Of a stretch of 64,000 bases of DNA, positions 18,221 through 28,530 are shown one piece after another; the stretch's first letter is position 1, and the number at the start of each line of letters is the position of its first letter. Below the pieces are notes generated by a model. That model had not been told where the DNA came from. It saw nothing but the letters and a program-made list of their open reading frames with translations, and ran no database searches. A program made the position numbers and the translations under genes. The stretch is from Rhizobiales bacterium 62-17 (lineage in GTDB: Bacteria; Pseudomonadota; Alphaproteobacteria; Rhizobiales; Beijerinckiaceae). The stretch spans positions 680,317 to 744,316 of the forward strand of contig MKVW01000001.1 in assembly GCA_001898965.1 (NCBI GenBank), written 5' to 3'.

Positions 18221-18382
18221 AATTCGAAGGTTCCGACAATCGCCGACATCCATTTGTCCGGATATCGGCCGGCTGCTTGGCCATTTCCCAGTGAACATAG
18301 GCGCGGGCTACTGGCATACAACCCTCGAATCGCGCTAGCGAACAGTGTTTGGCCGAAATTTGGCTGGCGTTGAGGTGTAAAA

Positions 18383-19093
18383 ATGGGGTCGTTGAAACGT
18401 GTCGTGGTGAAATTGTCGGGCGAGGCCCTGATGGGCTCGAGCAGCCATGGCTTGGATCAGCTCACCCTGGAGCGGATCGCCAGCGACCTCGCCAAATCCG
18501 CCGATGCCGGCATCGAGATCGCCGTCGTCGTGGGCGGCGGCAATTTCTTCCGGGGCATTCAGGGGGCCGACAAGGGGATCGACCGGGCCCGCGCTGATTC
18601 CATTGGCATGCTGGCGACGGTGATGAACGCGCTGGCCCTCGAACATGCCATCGAAAAGGCCGGACATGCGGCCCGTGCCCTGTCGGCCGTACCAATGCCC
18701 TATGTTTGCCAGCCCTATTCGCGCCAGGCGGCGCTGAACCATCTCGGCAAGGGCCGGGTGACGGTTTTGGCTGGCGGCACCGGCAACCCGTTCTTCACCA
18801 CCGATACCGGCGCCGTGCTCCGGGCCGCTGAGCTGTCGGCCGACGCGGTCATGAAGGCGACACAGGTCGACGGGGTCTACTCGGCCGACCCGAAGAAGGA
18901 CAAGACCGCCACCCGCTACGAAAAATTGAGCCAGGATGAGGCCATTTCAAAGAATCTGGCCATCATGGACACGGCGGCCTTTGCGCTTGCCCGCGAGAAC
19001 CTAATTCCGATAATCGTATTCTCGATCGCCGAACCCGAGGCGATCAGCAAAGCCCTGCGCGGTGAGGGCAAGTTTACGCTCGTGGCGCCGTAA
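18383..19093 (+). CDS. pyrH: UMP kinase
   Basis: It phosphorylates UMP to UDP in pyrimidine nucleotide synthesis. It has the amino-acid-kinase fold motifs KLSGEALMG, VVGGGNFFRG, GMLATVMNALAL, TGNPFFTTDTGA and VDGVYSADPKKD. The length of 236 residues is standard for bacterial PyrH. It is the first gene of a plus-strand block continuing with frr, uppS, cdsA and dxr. A purine-rich GAGG precedes the ATG. Confidence 0.97.
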   Translation: MGSLKRVVVKLSGEALMGSSSHGLDQLTLERIASDLAKSADAGIEIAVVVGGGNFFRGIQGADKGIDRARADSIGMLATVMNALALEHAIEKAGHAARALSAVPMPYVCQPYSRQAALNHLGKGRVTVLAGGTGNPFFTTDTGAVLRAAELSADAVMKATQVDGVYSADPKKDKTATRYEKLSQDEAISKNLAIMDTAAFALARENLIPIIVFSIAEPEAISKALRGEGKFTLVAP

Positions 19094-19158
19094 AGACCCG
19101 CTCCGGCGGACAGGCGTAGTGGCGGGCCCCTGGCCCGAAGGGATGACGGAAATAGATC

Positions 19159-19713
19159 ATGGCATATGATATCGCTGATCTTCAGCGGCGGATGCAGAGT
19201 TCAATCCAGTCGCTGAAACACGAATATTCTGGTCTGCGCACCGGCCGCGCTTCGGCGGCCCTGCTCGACCCGGTGCAGGTGGTGGCCTATGGCCAAAGCA
19301 TGCCGCTCAATCAGGTAGCCACCGTGTCGGTGCCGGAGCCGCGTTTGCTGGCCGTGCAGGTCTGGGACAAGGGCATGGTCGGTGCCGTCGACAAAGCGGT
19401 CCGCGATGCCAATCTCGGTCTCAATCCGACGACCGAAGGACAGACGTTGCGCATTCGCATTCCCGAGCTCAACGAGCAGCGCCGCAAGGAGCTCGCCAAG
19501 ATCGCCCATAAATATGCGGAAGAGGCGCGCATCGCCGTGCGCCACATCCGCCGCGATGGTATCGATCAGCTCAAGAAAATGTTGAAGGACAAGGCGATCA
19601 GCGAGGACGACGAAAAGCGCTTCACCAATGAAGTGCAGAAGGCGACCGACAAGGCTGTCGGCGAAGTCGATCAGGTTCTCGCGGCCAAGGAAAAGGAAAT
19701 CATGCAGGTTTAG
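19159..19713 (+). CDS. frr: Ribosome recycling factor
   Basis: RRF splits post-termination ribosomes together with EF-G. The 184-residue protein shows the family features: [51 protein letters not shown] and a C-terminal helix with EIMQV at the end. It lies 65 bases after pyrH and 19 bases before uppS. Confidence 0.98.
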   Translation: MAYDIADLQRRMQSSIQSLKHEYSGLRTGRASAALLDPVQVVAYGQSMPLNQVATVSVPEPRLLAVQVWDKGMVGAVDKAVRDANLGLNPTTEGQTLRIRIPELNEQRRKELAKIAHKYAEEARIAVRHIRRDGIDQLKKMLKDKAISEDDEKRFTNEVQKATDKAVGEVDQVLAAKEKEIMQV

Positions 19714-19732
19714 CCCTGGCGGTCGGGGCGCC

Positions 19733-20542
19733 ATGAGCGCGGAGCAGGCAATGCGGAACGAAACAGCCGGAGTGGGCGATGGCGGCAAGGCCGCCAACGT
19801 GCTTCGGATTCCGCGCCATATCGGCATCATCATGGACGGCAATGGACGCTGGGCTGCTTCGCGCGGCTTGCCGCGCTTCGAAGGCCATCGTCGTGGTGTC
19901 GAAGCGCTGCGCCGCACGATCCGCGCCGCCGGCGATCTCGGAATTTCCTATGTGACCATCTATTCCTTCTCATCGGAGAATTGGTCGCGGCCGCAGCAAG
20001 AAGTGGCCGATCTGATGGGACTTCTCAAACGCTTCATCCGCAACGATCTGGCCGAACTGCATCGCAGCGGCGTGCGCGTCCGCGTCATCGGTTCGCGCGA
20101 CAAATTGGCCGGCGACATCCGGGCTTTGCTGCTCGAAGCCGAAGAGCTGACCAAGAACAATACCAACATGACGCTGGTGGTGGCCTTCAACTATGGCAGC
20201 CGTCAGGAGATCGCGGCGGCGGCGCAACGTCTCGCCCAGCGCGCTTTGCGTGGCGAGATCGATGTGTCGTCCATCGATGCCAATGCGCTCGATGCCGAAC
20301 TCGACACATCGGGCATTCCCGATCCCGATCTCATCATCCGCACGTCGGGCGAACAGCGTCTGTCGAACTTTTTGCTGTGGCAGGCCGCTTACGCGGAATT
20401 CGTTTTCCTGCCACTGCATTGGCCGGATTTCGACAAGGCGGCGTTGGAAATGGCGCTGCGTGAATATTCCGGCCGCGAGCGGCGCTTCGGTGGCGTGACC
20501 GCCGTCGACGAGCCTGGCCGCATCGCCCTGAGTGGTGCGTAA
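19733..20542 (+). CDS. uppS: Undecaprenyl diphosphate synthase (isoprenyl transferase)
   Basis: A cis-prenyltransferase that makes the C55 lipid carrier for peptidoglycan and O-antigen from farnesyl-PP and IPP. Motifs: [13 protein letters not shown] (catalytic Asp), [43 protein letters not shown] and [13 protein letters not shown] chose ATG 19733 (269 residues); an in-frame ATG at 19751 with GGAG upstream is equally possible. It lies directly before cdsA. Confidence 0.95.
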   Translation: MSAEQAMRNETAGVGDGGKAANVLRIPRHIGIIMDGNGRWAASRGLPRFEGHRRGVEALRRTIRAAGDLGISYVTIYSFSSENWSRPQQEVADLMGLLKRFIRNDLAELHRSGVRVRVIGSRDKLAGDIRALLLEAEELTKNNTNMTLVVAFNYGSRQEIAAAAQRLAQRALRGEIDVSSIDANALDAELDTSGIPDPDLIIRTSGEQRLSNFLLWQAAYAEFVFLPLHWPDFDKAALEMALREYSGRERRFGGVTAVDEPGRIALSGA

Positions 20543-20544
20543 TC

Positions 20545-21420
20545 GTGTCGGATGGTCAATCAGACGTGTCGCCGACGGAACCGCAAAAGACGGGTGCATT
20601 GCGCGATCTTGGACCGCGCCTTTTGTCGGCCATCGTTATGGTCGCTTTGGCGCTTGGCAGCGCTTGGCTCGGCGGACATCTGTTCGCGCTGTTCTGGATG
20701 ATCGCCGGTTTCGCCGTCTTCTGGGAATGGCAGCGCATGGTCGGCGGTGCGCAGGAGCGCTATCGGCTCATCGTTGGCGGGCTGGCGCTGGCGGTCGCCG
20801 CACAGCTCTCGCTCACGTTGCGGGCCGACGTCGCCGTTCTCGTCATCATCGTCGGCGCCGTCGTCGTTGCTCTTCTGGCCGGACGCGAGAAAGCGCTGTG
20901 GGCCGGGCCTGGCCTCATTTATGCCGGCGCCCTCGTCATTTCGGTGTGCGTGTTGCGTTCGTCTTTCTTTGAAGGACTGACATCGATCTTGTGGGCCTTT
21001 GCCGTGGTGTGGGGCACCGATGTGATGGCCTATTTCGGCGGCCGTCTGATCGGTGGCCCGAAACTGTGGCCGCGCATTTCGCCAGGCAAGACATGGTCGG
21101 GCCTGATCTGCGGCGTGATCTGCGGCGCGGGCCTCGGTGTCAGCGTCGTGCAATATTGGCGCACGGCGGGCGAGATCAATCTACTGCCGGTGTTTCTGGT
21201 CGGCATTCTGGCGGGGCTCGCGGCGCAGGGCGGCGACCTGTTTGAATCCGGCATGAAGCGGCATTTCGGCGTCAAGGATTCGAGCCAGCTCATTCCTGGT
21301 CATGGCGGCGCGATGGATCGGCTTGACGGTTTCATCGTGGCTGTCACTCTGGCGGCGATCATCGGTCTTGCCCGCAATGGTTTCTATGCGCCGGCGCGTG
21401 GCTTGCTGGTCTGGTGGTGA
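20545..21420 (+). CDS. cdsA: Phosphatidate cytidylyltransferase
   Basis: An integral membrane enzyme that makes CDP-diacylglycerol from phosphatidate and CTP, the entry to phospholipid synthesis. Several membrane helices span residues ~25-215. The family signature is present near the C-terminus as KDSSQLIPGHGGAMDRLDG. It starts with GTG two bases after the uppS stop, so it is coupled. The length is 291 residues. dxr follows 10 bases later. Confidence 0.95.
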   Translation: MSDGQSDVSPTEPQKTGALRDLGPRLLSAIVMVALALGSAWLGGHLFALFWMIAGFAVFWEWQRMVGGAQERYRLIVGGLALAVAAQLSLTLRADVAVLVIIVGAVVVALLAGREKALWAGPGLIYAGALVISVCVLRSSFFEGLTSILWAFAVVWGTDVMAYFGGRLIGGPKLWPRISPGKTWSGLICGVICGAGLGVSVVQYWRTAGEINLLPVFLVGILAGLAAQGGDLFESGMKRHFGVKDSSQLIPGHGGAMDRLDGFIVAVTLAAIIGLARNGFYAPARGLLVWW

Positions 21421-21430
21421 GCGGTCTGTG

Positions 21431-22642
21431 ATGCGATCTGCGAACGCTTTCTCAACTCCCGCGGCAACGGCGCAAACGGCGCCACGGCGGCTTGTTATTC
21501 TCGGCGCCACCGGTTCGATCGGCCGCACGACGCGCGATGTGATCTTGGAAGCCCCTGATCAGTTCGTCGTCGAAGCTGTTGTCGGCGGTCAGGATGTGGC
21601 GGCACTCGCTGAAATGGCGGTCGCGCTGAAAGCGCAGCGCGCCGTCATCGCGCGTGCCGATCGCTATGAGGCTTTACGTGATGCCCTGTCGGGCACGGGG
21701 ATCAGTGTCTCGGCGGGCGTCGATGCTATGTGCGAGGCGGCGGCCTTGCCGTCCGATCTCGTTGTCGCCGGCATCGCTGGCACCGCCGGCGTGCGTCCCA
21801 CCCATGCGGCGGCTTTGGCCGGTCGCACCATCGCGCTGGCCAACAAGGAATGTCTCGTCTGTGCCGGCGCGCCCTTCATGCGCACGGTGCAGCGCGCCAA
21901 TGGCGACGTGTTGCCGATGGACAGCGAGCACAACGCGATCTTCCAGGCTCTGGGTGGTGCCGATCCCGCGACCATCGAGAAAATGATTCTGACGGCGTCC
22001 GGCGGGCCGTTCCGCAATTGGTCGCGCGAGCAAATCGCGGCGGCAACGCCTGAACAGGCACTCGCCCATCCCAATTGGGCGATGGGCCCGAAAGTGACGA
22101 TCGATTCTGCCGGCTTGATGAATAAGGGTCTCGAACTGATCGAGGCGCATTATCTGTTCGGTGTTGAGGCCGAGCGCCTGGACGTGCTCGTCCACCCGCA
22201 ATCGATCGTCCATGGTCTCGTTGCCTTCGCCGATGGCGCGGTCACGGCGGGTCTCGGCCAGCCGGACATGGCTGTGCCGATCGCGCACTGCCTGGGCTTT
22301 CCGGCCCGCATGACGACGCGGACCCGCAGGCTCGATCTGGCCGAAATCGGCAGCCTGACCTTCGAGCGTCCCGATCTCGAGAAATTTCCGGCCTTGGCCG
22401 TCGCCATCGATGCCTTGCGCCACGGGCAGGGGCTGCCGACGGTGCTCAATGCCGCCAATGAAGTGGCGGTGGATCTGTTCCTGGGGCGGCGCATCGGTTT
22501 CCAGGAAATTGCTCGAATCGTTGCGAAAATCTGCGATCAAGCGGTCGCGGCGGGCGAGGCGCGCGAGCCTTCGACGATCGATGAGGCCCTCGCCGTTGAC
22601 CATATTTCCAGAGAAAGATGCCGGATCCTCTTGGCGCCGTGA
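21431..22642 (+). CDS. dxr: 1-deoxy-D-xylulose 5-phosphate reductoisomerase
   Basis: The first committed MEP-pathway enzyme and the target of fosmidomycin. The NADPH-binding GATGSIG is near residues 25-31. The metal and substrate region includes LANKECLVCAG, PMDSEHNAIFQAL and ASGGPFRNW, and ATIDSAGLMNKGLELIEA-like features are present. The length is 403 residues. The start ATG 21431 gives the usual short leader before the Rossmann motif; GTG at 21428 is adjacent. An open frame further upstream inside cdsA is not used. Confidence 0.96.
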   Translation: MRSANAFSTPAATAQTAPRRLVILGATGSIGRTTRDVILEAPDQFVVEAVVGGQDVAALAEMAVALKAQRAVIARADRYEALRDALSGTGISVSAGVDAMCEAAALPSDLVVAGIAGTAGVRPTHAAALAGRTIALANKECLVCAGAPFMRTVQRANGDVLPMDSEHNAIFQALGGADPATIEKMILTASGGPFRNWSREQIAAATPEQALAHPNWAMGPKVTIDSAGLMNKGLELIEAHYLFGVEAERLDVLVHPQSIVHGLVAFADGAVTAGLGQPDMAVPIAHCLGFPARMTTRTRRLDLAEIGSLTFERPDLEKFPALAVAIDALRHGQGLPTVLNAANEVAVDLFLGRRIGFQEIARIVAKICDQAVAAGEAREPSTIDEALAVDHISRERCRILLAP

Positions 22643-22737
22643 CCGCAGTTCGGCAAAGTGCCGCCATAGTAAGGATTTATTAACCACGCGGCCGACCGCC
22701 CCTGAAGCATGGCGGCTCCGGCTGGAGGCGAACCGGC

Positions 22738-23898
22738 ATGGCGTTAGTGCAGTATCTGTGGGGTATGGCGAGTTATCTCGTTCCGTTCTTGTTCGTCCTC
22801 ACCATCGTCGTCTTTTTCCATGAGCTTGGCCATTTTCTGGTCGGTCGCTGGTGCGGCGTGAAGGCGGATGTCTTCTCCATCGGCTTTGGCCGCGAGATCG
22901 TCGCCTTCACCGACAAGAAGGGCACCCGCTGGCGCTTCTCGTGGATTCCCCTTGGCGGCTATGTGAAATTCCATGGCGATCCCAACGGCGCCAGCATGGG
23001 GTCGAACGAACTCCAGGCGACCATGCCGCCGGAGGAGCGAAAGATCAGCTTTTTCGCCCAGCCGGTGTGGAAGCGTGCGGCCATTGTCTTTGCCGGACCG
23101 GCCGCCAGTTTTCTACTCGGCTTGGTGATTTTCACCGGCAGCTTCTGGCTGCAGGGACGGGGCGATTTTCTAGCCCAGATCAACCGGGTTCAGCCGGGCC
23201 AAGCCGCCGAGGCGGCGGGCATCCAGCCCGGCGATCTGATCGTGTCCGTCAACGGTCAGCCGATTGAGTATTGGGGCGAGATGCAGCGAATCGTCCAAAT
23301 TTCTCCGGACGTTCCACTCGCCTTCGTCGTCCAGCGTGGAAATAAAGACGTCAACTTGACAGTTACGCCGCGCCTACGGGACCTTTCGACGCCGTTCGGC
23401 AAGAATCGGGTTGGATCCATCGGTGTCGAGGCGGTGACCAAGTCCGAAAACTGGCGTGTGCAGCAGTTCAGCTTGCCGCAGGCCACCGTCATGTCGGTCC
23501 ACGAAACGGGCTTCATCATCGAGCGCACGGTTTCGTTCATCGGCGGCGTATTCGTCGGGCGCGAATCGACGGAACAGATTTCCGGCCCCATTCGCATCGC
23601 TGAAATCTCTGGCGTCGTTGCCAAAGTCAGCTTTGGTGCGCTGCTCAATCTGGCCGCGATTCTGTCGATCTCCATCGGTTTGCTGAATTTGATGCCGATT
23701 CCGATGCTCGACGGCGGTCATCTGCTCTATTACGCCATCGAAGCGGTGAAGGGCCGCCCGATGAGCGAGCAGAAACAGGAGTGGGGATTCCGTGTCGGTC
23801 TTGGTCTTGTCATGGCGCTGATGTTGTTTGCGACCATGAACGATCTGCTGCACGTAGGCCCAAAACTAGCCAGTTGGCTGGGCAGTGGCGGCGGTTAA
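22738..23898 (+). CDS. rseP: Membrane-embedded zinc protease RseP (site-2 protease)
   Basis: An intramembrane metalloprotease that cleaves anti-sigma factors and leftover signal peptides. The zinc motif HELGH occupies residues 28-32 in the first helix, and the LDG motif appears as PIPMLDGGHLLYY near residue 321. One PDZ domain spans about 170-250 (GIQPGDLIVSVNGQPI). The family usually has one or two PDZ domains. It sits between dxr and bamA, its conserved place. Confidence 0.95.
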   Translation: MALVQYLWGMASYLVPFLFVLTIVVFFHELGHFLVGRWCGVKADVFSIGFGREIVAFTDKKGTRWRFSWIPLGGYVKFHGDPNGASMGSNELQATMPPEERKISFFAQPVWKRAAIVFAGPAASFLLGLVIFTGSFWLQGRGDFLAQINRVQPGQAAEAAGIQPGDLIVSVNGQPIEYWGEMQRIVQISPDVPLAFVVQRGNKDVNLTVTPRLRDLSTPFGKNRVGSIGVEAVTKSENWRVQQFSLPQATVMSVHETGFIIERTVSFIGGVFVGRESTEQISGPIRIAEISGVVAKVSFGALLNLAAILSISIGLLNLMPIPMLDGGHLLYYAIEAVKGRPMSEQKQEWGFRVGLGLVMALMLFATMNDLLHVGPKLASWLGSGGG

Positions 23899-24123
23899 GT
23901 GATTGCTTACCGTAAATCGTGTCGTGAGTGCCACTATGTCTCTGAAAACCGCAAAAATCAGGAATTTCGCATTTGCACGAAAGTGTAAACCTTGTAGAAC
24001 CTATGGCCGTGATGGGCATACTGTAGCGTAAGCGTATTAACAGGGCGTTTACCATACCGGTGGGGCAAGCCGGATTGCAGAGCGCCTTAAGGCGTATGGG
24101 TTTTGACGGGGAACTATTCAAAG

Positions 24124-26661
24124 ATGCGGTTCATTAGAGCTTATCTCTACCGGTTGGCCTTTGCTCTCGCGGTAGGGGTTCCGGTTGCTGTCTCCGTCAG
24201 CGTTCCGGCCCAAGCCCAGCAGATCGTGGTTCAAGGCAGCCAGCGTGTCGATGCCGAGACCATTCGTTCCTATTTTGGTGGCACCGACCAGGGCCGCATC
24301 AATCAGGGCGTGAAGGACCTTTACGCTACCGGCCTGTTCTCCGACGTGAAGGTCCGCCACGAGGGTGGCCGTCTCGTCGTTTCCGTGGTCGAAAACAACG
24401 TCATCAATCGCGTTGCCTTCGAAGGAAACAGCAAGGTCAAGAGCGAGCAGCTCCTCCCCGAAATTCAGACCAAATCCCGTGGCGCCTATAACCCCGCCAC
24501 CGTCCAGGCTGACATCGAGCGCATCAAGGACCTCTATCGTCGCGCCGGTCGTGGCGCCGCCCAGGTTTCGTCGCGCACTGTCGCCCTGCCGAACGGCCGC
24601 ATCGACGTTGTCTTCACCATCAACGAGGGTGGCAAGACCGGCGTTCGCGACATCGTTTTCGTCGGCAACCAGGCCTATTCCGGCTACCGTCTGCGTAACC
24701 TGATGCAGACGACGGAAATGAACTGGCTGTCGTTCTTCAAGAACACCGACGTCTATGATCCGGATAAGATTTCGTCGGATCTCGAAGTCATTCGCCGCTT
24801 CTATTTGAAGAACGGCTATGCCGATTTCCGCATCGTCGGCAACGACGCCCGCTATGATGAAGCCCGCGAAGGCTGGGTCATCACCGTCACCGTCGACGAA
24901 GGCGCGCAATATCGCGTCAGCTCAGTGAACGTTGACTCGCGCATCGCCGATGTCGATCCGGATGCGCTGCGCCGTCAGGTGCGGCTGTCGCCGGGCGACG
25001 TCTACAATGGCGATCTGGTTGAGAAGTCGGTTGAGAATCTGACGCGCGAAGTTTCGCGCAAGGGCTACGCTTTCTCGTCGGCGCGTCCGCAGGGTGACCG
25101 CAATCCGGCTGCCCAGACCATCGCGCTGAACTTCGTCATCGAGGAAGGCCCGCGCGTCTACATCGAGCGCATCGTCGTGCGCGGCAATACCCGCACGCGC
25201 GACTACGTGATTCGCCGCGAGTTCGATATCGGTGAAGGCGATGCCTATAACCGCGTGCTCGTCGAACGCGCCGAGCGTCGCCTCAACAATCTTGGCTTCT
25301 TCAAGAAGGTGCGCATCACCAACGAGCCGGGCTCTTCGCCTGACCGCGTGATCGTCGTCGTCGATGTTGAAGATCAGCCCACCGGCTCGTTCGGTATCTC
25401 GGGTGGTTACTCGACCACTGACGGTATCATCGGCGAAGTGTCGGTGTCGGAATCCAACTTCCAGGGTCGCGGCCAGTTCGTCCGCGTCGCGCTGACCCTC
25501 GGCCAGCGTACCCGTGGCATCGACTTCTCCTTCACCGAGCCCTATTTCATGGGCTACCGGATGTCGGCGGGCTTCGACCTCTATCATAAGCAGACGCTGA
25601 ACTCGATTTACTCGGTCTACGAGAGCCGCACGACCGGTGGCGCGCTGCGCCTGGGTCTGCCGATCACCGACGAGTTCTCGGTTGGTCTGCGTTACTCGCT
25701 GTACACCACCAGCATCAGCATCCCGAACACGCTGCAGCGTCCTTACAACGACTGTCAGTTCCCGATCCCGGGCTATACGCCGGGCTGGAACGGCGTGTCT
25801 GGTTTCAACGGCACCAACAACATCCCGCCGCCGGGCACCTATCTGACCTGCGTGTCCAACGGTGAAGCGTCGGTGGCGATGAAGGATGCCGCTCTGAAGA
25901 GCCGCCTGATCTCGATGCCGGGTTATTCGCTGATCTATAACTCGCTCGACAACGTCAAGAACCCGACCGCCGGCCTCTATGCTGAATTCAAGCAGGACGT
26001 CGCGGGCCTCGGCGGTAACGCGCGCTTCCTGCGCACCACCGGCGAACTGCGCTACTACTATCCGATCTACGACGACGTCGTCGGCTTCGTGAAGTTGCAG
26101 GCAGGTAACATCGCCGGCATCGGTGGCCAGAAGGTCAATCTGCTCGACAACTTCAACCTCGGCCCGAGCTTGGTCCGTGGCTTCGCCCCGGGTGGTATCG
26201 GTCCGCGTGACTCCTCGCCGGGTATCGACAACCGTTCGGCCGGCCTCGGCGGCACCACCTATTTCGGCGCCACCGCCGAAGTGCAGTTCCCGATCTGGGG
26301 CCTGCCGAAGGAAGTGGGCATGCGCGGCGCCTTGTTCGCCGACGCCGGTACGCTGTTTGGCTACGAGGGCAAGACGGTCTTCAACTCGGCGCTCGGCCTG
26401 CCGGCCAACACGCCGTGCCAGCCGACGTTGTTCACGACCACGGGCGTTGCCTACACCCAGTCGAACTGCATGAACATTCGCGACGATCGTAAGATCCGCG
26501 CATCGGTCGGCGCCAGCTTGATCTGGCAATCGCCGCTCGGTCCGATCCGCTTCGACTACGCCATTCCGTTTGCACGCGTGAAGAGCGAGTACATCGGCGG
26601 CGTCTATCGCGGCGGCGACGTTACCCAGTACTTCCGCTTCTCCGGCGGCGGCACCTTCTAA
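24124..26661 (+). CDS. bamA: Outer membrane protein assembly factor BamA
   Basis: The central BAM component that folds beta-barrels into the outer membrane. The signal peptide ends near AQAQQ. Five POTRA domains cover about residues 33-430 (for example VVQGSQRVDAETIRSYF, VRDIVFVGNQAYSG, IERIVVRGNTRTRDYVI). The C-terminal barrel carries the conserved L6 motif VRGF at residue 684 and ends in Phe (FSGGGTF), as required for assembly. ATG 24124 is chosen over TTG 24103 because it starts a standard signal peptide (MRFIRAYLYRLAFALAV). The length is 845 residues. Confidence 0.96.
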   Translation: MRFIRAYLYRLAFALAVGVPVAVSVSVPAQAQQIVVQGSQRVDAETIRSYFGGTDQGRINQGVKDLYATGLFSDVKVRHEGGRLVVSVVENNVINRVAFEGNSKVKSEQLLPEIQTKSRGAYNPATVQADIERIKDLYRRAGRGAAQVSSRTVALPNGRIDVVFTINEGGKTGVRDIVFVGNQAYSGYRLRNLMQTTEMNWLSFFKNTDVYDPDKISSDLEVIRRFYLKNGYADFRIVGNDARYDEAREGWVITVTVDEGAQYRVSSVNVDSRIADVDPDALRRQVRLSPGDVYNGDLVEKSVENLTREVSRKGYAFSSARPQGDRNPAAQTIALNFVIEEGPRVYIERIVVRGNTRTRDYVIRREFDIGEGDAYNRVLVERAERRLNNLGFFKKVRITNEPGSSPDRVIVVVDVEDQPTGSFGISGGYSTTDGIIGEVSVSESNFQGRGQFVRVALTLGQRTRGIDFSFTEPYFMGYRMSAGFDLYHKQTLNSIYSVYESRTTGGALRLGLPITDEFSVGLRYSLYTTSISIPNTLQRPYNDCQFPIPGYTPGWNGVSGFNGTNNIPPPGTYLTCVSNGEASVAMKDAALKSRLISMPGYSLIYNSLDNVKNPTAGLYAEFKQDVAGLGGNARFLRTTGELRYYYPIYDDVVGFVKLQAGNIAGIGGQKVNLLDNFNLGPSLVRGFAPGGIGPRDSSPGIDNRSAGLGGTTYFGATAEVQFPIWGLPKEVGMRGALFADAGTLFGYEGKTVFNSALGLPANTPCQPTLFTTTGVAYTQSNCMNIRDDRKIRASVGASLIWQSPLGPIRFDYAIPFARVKSEYIGGVYRGGDVTQYFRFSGGGTF

Positions 26662-26672
26662 GGCTCTGAAGT

Positions 26673-26759
26673 AAATCGCGTTTCGCTAGAAACGCGATTT
26701 TCCCCCAGGGGCTTTGTTTTGACGCGTCTTTCTGGCGTTTGATGAGACCATCAAACCGC
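26673..26759 (+). repeat. Bipartite palindromic repeat, copy 2
   Basis: Palindrome A pairs 26673-26684 with 26689-26700 perfectly (AAATCGCGTTTC, loop GCTA). Palindrome B pairs 26737-26743 with 26750-26756 (GTTTGAT arm, loop GAGACC). It starts 11 bases after the bamA stop, in the same orientation to the gene as copy 1 has to tgt. Confidence 0.8.
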
Positions 26760-26902
26760 AAGGCGCTATAGAGCGGCCGAACGGACAAGCTGTTCGGCCC
26801 CCTCCCACTTGCACTTGCAGGACAGGCGGTGGCATGCGATGCCGCTGCCTGTTTTGAATTTGGCGGCTCAGCCTGCCGGATTCGAGGATTTCGGGTTTTT
26901 CG

Positions 26903-27970
26903 ATGAGCGATCCAGTGTTTTTTCCCCGCGCCGCCGCGCCGACGCTTGGCGAGATCGTGGAATGGACCGGGGCGCGGGCGGCTGACGGCAGCGACCTTTC
27001 GGTCGCCATCACCAGTGTCGCTCCGCTGGACCAGGGCCGCCCCGGTGCGCTCGTTTTTCTCGATAACCCCAAATATGCCGACCAGCTTGCCGCCACCCGC
27101 GCCGCGGCCTGTTTGATCGGGGCCAAATATGCGGCGGGCGTCCCGGCGGGCACGGTGGCCCTGGTGACGGCCGATCCCTATCGCGCCTTTGCCGCGGTGG
27201 TCTCCAAGCTTTATCCGAGCGCGAACCGGCCGTTGGCTCTCTTTGGCGGCACGGGCGTATCGCCGGCCGCCCATGTCCATGCTGAGGCCAGGCTTGAGAA
27301 TGGCGTCACCGTCGATCCTGGCGCAGTGGTGGGGCCTCGCTGCCAGATCGGAGCCGGCACCCATATCGCCGCCAATGCGGTGATCGGGCCGGATGTCTGC
27401 ATCGGCCGCGATTGCTCCATTGGCCCTGGCGCCAGCGTCCTTTATGCGTTGATCGGCGATCGGGTGCTGGTGCATGGCGGCGTGCGGATCGGCCAGGACG
27501 GCTTTGGCTTTGCCATGGGCCCCCGGGGGCACCAGAAGGTGCCGCAGATCGGCCGGGTGATCATTCAAAATGACGTGGAGATCGGCGCCAATACGACGAT
27601 CGATCGCGGCGCCAACCGCGATACGATCATCGGCGAGGGCACCAAGATCGATAACCTGGTGCAGATCGCCCACAACGTGGTGGTCGGCCGCCATTGCATC
27701 ATCGTTTCACAGGTGGGCATCTCCGGCTCCACCGAGCTTGGCGACTTCGTTGCGCTCGGAGGGCAAGCCGGCGTCACAGGACATCTGAAAATCGGGATGG
27801 GCGCGCAGATCGCGGCGCAATCCGGCGTTGCCAACGACGTGCCAGCGGGGCAGAAGTGGGGCGGTTCGCCGGCGCGGCCGATCAGGGAGACATGGCGCGC
27901 CCGCTTGGAGCTGGACCGCCTCGTGGCCCAGTCGCGCGAACGGGCGGGCGCTGGCCAGGACAATTCCTAA
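26903..27970 (+). CDS. lpxD: UDP-3-O-acylglucosamine N-acyltransferase
   Basis: The third lipid A enzyme, adding an acyl chain to N2. It has an N-terminal uridine-binding domain (residues 1-~105) and then a left-handed beta-helix of hexapeptide repeats ([43 protein letters not shown]). The catalytic His is expected in [12 protein letters not shown]. The length of 355 residues is normal. It heads the lpxD-fabZ-lpxA-lpxB block. Confidence 0.96.
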   Translation: MSDPVFFPRAAAPTLGEIVEWTGARAADGSDLSVAITSVAPLDQGRPGALVFLDNPKYADQLAATRAAACLIGAKYAAGVPAGTVALVTADPYRAFAAVVSKLYPSANRPLALFGGTGVSPAAHVHAEARLENGVTVDPGAVVGPRCQIGAGTHIAANAVIGPDVCIGRDCSIGPGASVLYALIGDRVLVHGGVRIGQDGFGFAMGPRGHQKVPQIGRVIIQNDVEIGANTTIDRGANRDTIIGEGTKIDNLVQIAHNVVVGRHCIIVSQVGISGSTELGDFVALGGQAGVTGHLKIGMGAQIAAQSGVANDVPAGQKWGGSPARPIRETWRARLELDRLVAQSRERAGAGQDNS

Positions 27971-28050
27971 AGAGACAATTCCGAGATCACGCATAAAGCC
28001 AATTCGAAAGAAGTCCGGACAACGTGAACGAACAGCCAGGACAAGGAAAG

Positions 28051-28530
28051 ATGGATCAGCCGGTCATGACCGAACTAACGACAGTTGATATCCAGAAACT
28101 GCTGGATTTTCTGCCGCACCGTTATCCATTCCTGCTGGTTGACCGCATCATCGACTGCAATGCCGATGAATCCTGCATCGGCATCAAGAACATCACGATC
28201 AACGAGCCGCAGTTCCAGGGCCATTTCCCCGGCAAGCCGATCATGCCTGGCGTGTTGCTGGTCGAAGGCATGGCGCAGACGGCCGGTGCCTTGTGCGTGC
28301 AGGCGTCGAAGTCGAAGCGCCCGCGCATCGTCTATTTCATGACGATCGACAAGGTGAAGTTCCGCAAGCCGGTCGTTCCGGGCGACCGCGTCGAATTCCA
28401 CATGAAGAAGCTCAATCGCCGCCGCAACATGTGGTGGTATCGCGGCGAAGCAAAGGTCGATGGTCAGGTCGTCTGTGAGGCCGAACTCGGCGCCATGATG
28501 GTTGCTGATGGGCAGGACGACGACGAATGA
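28051..28530 (+). CDS. fabZ: 3-hydroxyacyl-[ACP] dehydratase
   Basis: A hot-dog fold dehydratase of type II fatty acid synthesis that competes with LpxA and LpxD for hydroxyacyl-ACP. It shows [13 protein letters not shown] with the catalytic His, and [20 protein letters not shown] with the catalytic Glu. ATG 28051 is chosen (AGGA nine bases upstream); GTG 28024 gives nine more residues. It overlaps lpxA by four bases. Confidence 0.95.
   Translation: MDQPVMTELTTVDIQKLLDFLPHRYPFLLVDRIIDCNADESCIGIKNITINEPQFQGHFPGKPIMPGVLLVEGMAQTAGALCVQASKSKRPRIVYFMTIDKVKFRKPVVPGDRVEFHMKKLNRRRNMWWYRGEAKVDGQVVCEAELGAMMVADGQDDDE

Noticed and set aside
24922-26529. Long minus-strand frame opposite bamA
   Set aside because: Shadow of a strongly biased gene; no recognisable protein.
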